From an uncultured beta proteobacterium (GTDB taxonomy: Bacteria; Pseudomonadota; Gammaproteobacteria; Burkholderiales; Burkholderiaceae): 14,767 bases of DNA. The position numbers were made by a program, and so were the translations under genes. Below, in pieces: positions 13,842 through 14,767 of the stretch (position 1 is the stretch's first letter; each line of letters starts with the position of its first letter). The stretch spans positions 1 to 14,767 of the forward strand of contig CAIKGX010000061.1 of assembly GCA_903827075.1 (NCBI GenBank), given 5' to 3'. A model generated the notes under the pieces. It searched no databases. It saw only the letters and a program-made list of their open reading frames with translations, and was not told where the DNA came from.

Positions 13842-13878
13842 TGGTGGGTCGGGCGAGATTCGAACTCGCGACCAACGG
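13842..13878 (-). repeat. tRNA-Lys-like 3' end, att remnant B
   Basis: On the minus strand this is CCGTTGGTC, a perfect T-arm (GCGAG, TTCGAAT, CTCGC), the acceptor 3' strand CCGACCC, A and CCA. It matches the last 37 nt of a bacterial tRNA, most like tRNA-Lys. To the right the sequence diverges at once from the expected anticodon stem, so the 5' half is missing. A terminator follows downstream. This is the structure of an attachment site left opposite an intact tRNA after integration of an element lying to the right. The Lys identity is judged from memory. Confidence 0.75.
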
Positions 13879-13926
13879 GCTTAAAGAGATTTAATTGGCT
13901 CAGACAGGGTTACAACTTGCTCAAGC

Positions 13927-14520
13927 CTATTGGCTTTTCTCTAGTCGCTCAAGAATGAGATTGGCAAGAATGGATTCATCCCCATTAAAGGCTAGTTCCA
14001 TTGCCCGATAAATTTGCTCCTGTTCCAGGTCGGAGTAGTCGAGTTGATAGCCTGCTGATTGACTAAGTTGGGAGATGAATATGCGTTGTACGCGACCATT
14101 CCCCTCTCGAAAAGGGTGTAGGGCGTTGATCTCTGATAGGTAGTGAGCCAGTCTTTTTGACAGGGTGTCAGCATCCAACCCTCTGAGCCAGTTTTCACGA
14201 GCCAGTTTGTTAAAGATGTCGTTTGCCGCAGATTCAATAAAGCGCACATTAGCAAAACGACTATTGCCACGGCTAATATCTACTGTGCGAATCTTCCCAG
14301 CCCAGTCATATACATCTTGAAAGAGTGCTAAATGAATGCGCTGAAGATGGGCAAGATCAAATTGACCTGCTATGGGACTTTCTAGAATCTCAATTGATCG
14401 CAAAGTAGATAGCTCACCTTCGTAGGTGTCTAAATCTTGTGCGTTAGTTATTTCTGCTTTGTTTCGAAGTACGTCTGTACCTGGGTAGCAGTAAGTGTCA
14501 TCCGCGTCGTAGCGTGACAT
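13927..14520 (-). CDS. fic: Fic family toxin (VbhT/Fic type AMP transferase)
   Basis: Fic proteins transfer AMP, or a related nucleotide group, from ATP to target proteins; small ones in class I modules modify gyrase and topoisomerase IV. The 197-aa product has the complete motif HPFREGNGR (135-143), with catalytic His135, phosphate-binding Glu139, Gly and Asn, and Arg143. Upstream, VYDWAGKIRTVDISRGNSRF forms the usual flap. The ATG at 14520 overlaps the antitoxin gene by 23 nt. The frame is open to 14571, but those 17 residues would lie deep inside the antitoxin gene, and the shorter form matches family length. It has no inhibitory motif of its own, so it depends on the separate antitoxin (class I). 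It lies beside tRNA remnant B. Confidence 0.9.
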   Translation of the reverse strand: MSRYDADDTYCYPGTDVLRNKAEITNAQDLDTYEGELSTLRSIEILESPIAGQFDLAHLQRIHLALFQDVYDWAGKIRTVDISRGNSRFANVRFIESAANDIFNKLARENWLRGLDADTLSKRLAHYLSEINALHPFREGNGRVQRIFISQLSQSAGYQLDYSDLEQEQIYRAMELAFNGDESILANLILERLEKSQ

Positions 14521-14695
14521 AACGTTGTTTAGTTTCTTCCAATATTTGCGCGATACTCTTTTTGCCAGCAACGTAATCAGTGAGGTTTTGCTCTAACTGC
14601 TTAGTTGGAACAATACCTTCAATCCGAGCAGATGCTACAGCGTTAGAAACGTTGTATTGGCGGGCTTGGGTTTGGGTGGCAAATTTAGTTGGCAT
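14498..14695 (-). CDS. VbhA-type antitoxin of the Fic toxin
   Basis: The 65-aa helical protein has the class I inhibitory motif S-x-x-x-E-G: Ser22, Glu26 and Gly27 in NAVASARIEGIVPT. In VbhA/FicA antitoxins the glutamate blocks ATP gamma-phosphate placement in the Fic active site. The C-terminal half (LTDYVAGKKSIAQILEETKQRYV) matches VbhA antitoxins. It precedes and overlaps the toxin gene by 23 nt, the usual order for coupled synthesis of antitoxin first. Upstream, TAAAAT lies 6 nt from the ATG and TTGACT 22 nt before that, so the promoter spacing is not standard. No Shine-Dalgarno sequence is seen, and the mRNA may be leaderless. Confidence 0.88.
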   Translation of the reverse strand: MPTKFATQTQARQYNVSNAVASARIEGIVPTKQLEQNLTDYVAGKKSIAQILEETKQRYVTLRRG

Positions 14696-14767
14696 GTATC
14701 TATTTTAGTGGATTTGGGGCTGATTTCCTAGTCAATAAATAGCCCTAAAACAGGGTTTAAAGAGCTA

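Noticed and set aside
13842..13878. Complete tRNA-Lys gene
   Set aside because: Only the 3' half is present; the sequence to the right does not contain an anticodon arm, D-arm or 5' acceptor strand.
1..14767. CRISPR array or multi-gene defence operon
   Set aside because: No spaced direct-repeat series and no cas, restriction or abortive-infection genes besides the Fic module are visible; TnpB belongs to a transposon.
14710..14767. Terminator or operator hairpins upstream of the antitoxin (CCCT/AGGG and GGGCT/AGCCC)
   Set aside because: Stems of 4-5 bp with no proper T run; too weak to annotate.

Overview
The window looks like chromosome of a betaproteobacterium in the Burkholderiaceae, most like Polynucleobacter. 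This rests on moderate GC (mid-40s % by eye), short intergenic gaps, and a gene set of monomeric isocitrate dehydrogenase, MsrPQ, YdfG, RsuA, a DUF2889 protein, a variant SRAP protein and a DUF1275 protein. The genus call is an inference from gene resemblance, not from a search.

Layout. 1-122 is the 3' end of icd, followed by a strong terminator. 303-1870 is msrP-msrQ, the periplasmic methionine sulfoxide repair pair. About 1953-3247 is a TnpB-only IS200/IS605-family insertion (IS1341 type). It has a -10 box nested in a left-end hairpin, a catalytically intact TnpB, and a right end ending in TCAA that should also be the 3' scaffold of a guide (omega/re) RNA. The insertion stops 18 nt before the start codon of a lipocalin gene (blc), which is followed 1 nt later by a metallo-beta-lactamase-fold hydrolase. 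4804-8409 holds ordinary small transcription units: a predicted outer-membrane protein, YdfG dehydrogenase, a DUF2889 protein, the rsuA-pterin dehydratase pair, and a very acidic 71-aa protein. 8534-11997 holds a TauE/SafE exporter with a small secreted Pro-rich protein, an SRAP/HMCES-family protein, a periplasmic parvulin and a DUF1275 (YoaK-type) membrane protein with a perfect 16-bp palindrome in its promoter region.

The right end (about 12994-14695) looks accessory. Two same-direction copies of the 3' end of a tRNA, most like tRNA-Lys, lie at 12994-13034 (decayed) and 13842-13878 (intact to CCA, with a terminator after it). They bracket a gene for a secreted protein of unknown function. 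To their right is a class I Fic toxin gene with an overlapping VbhA-type antitoxin gene. This fits attachment-site remnants of one or more integrative elements, with the Fic module just inside one that continues past the window.

The most interesting points are: (i) the TnpB element, whose predicted guide reads into the blc start and whose mRNA should be nearly leaderless; (ii) the tRNA-derived att repeats, one of which has created a false GTG start for the DUF4239 gene; (iii) the palindromic candidate operator of the DUF1275 gene; and (iv) the coupled lipocalin-hydrolase pair. I saw no CRISPR array, no complete tRNA or rRNA gene and no clearly new multi-gene defence system.
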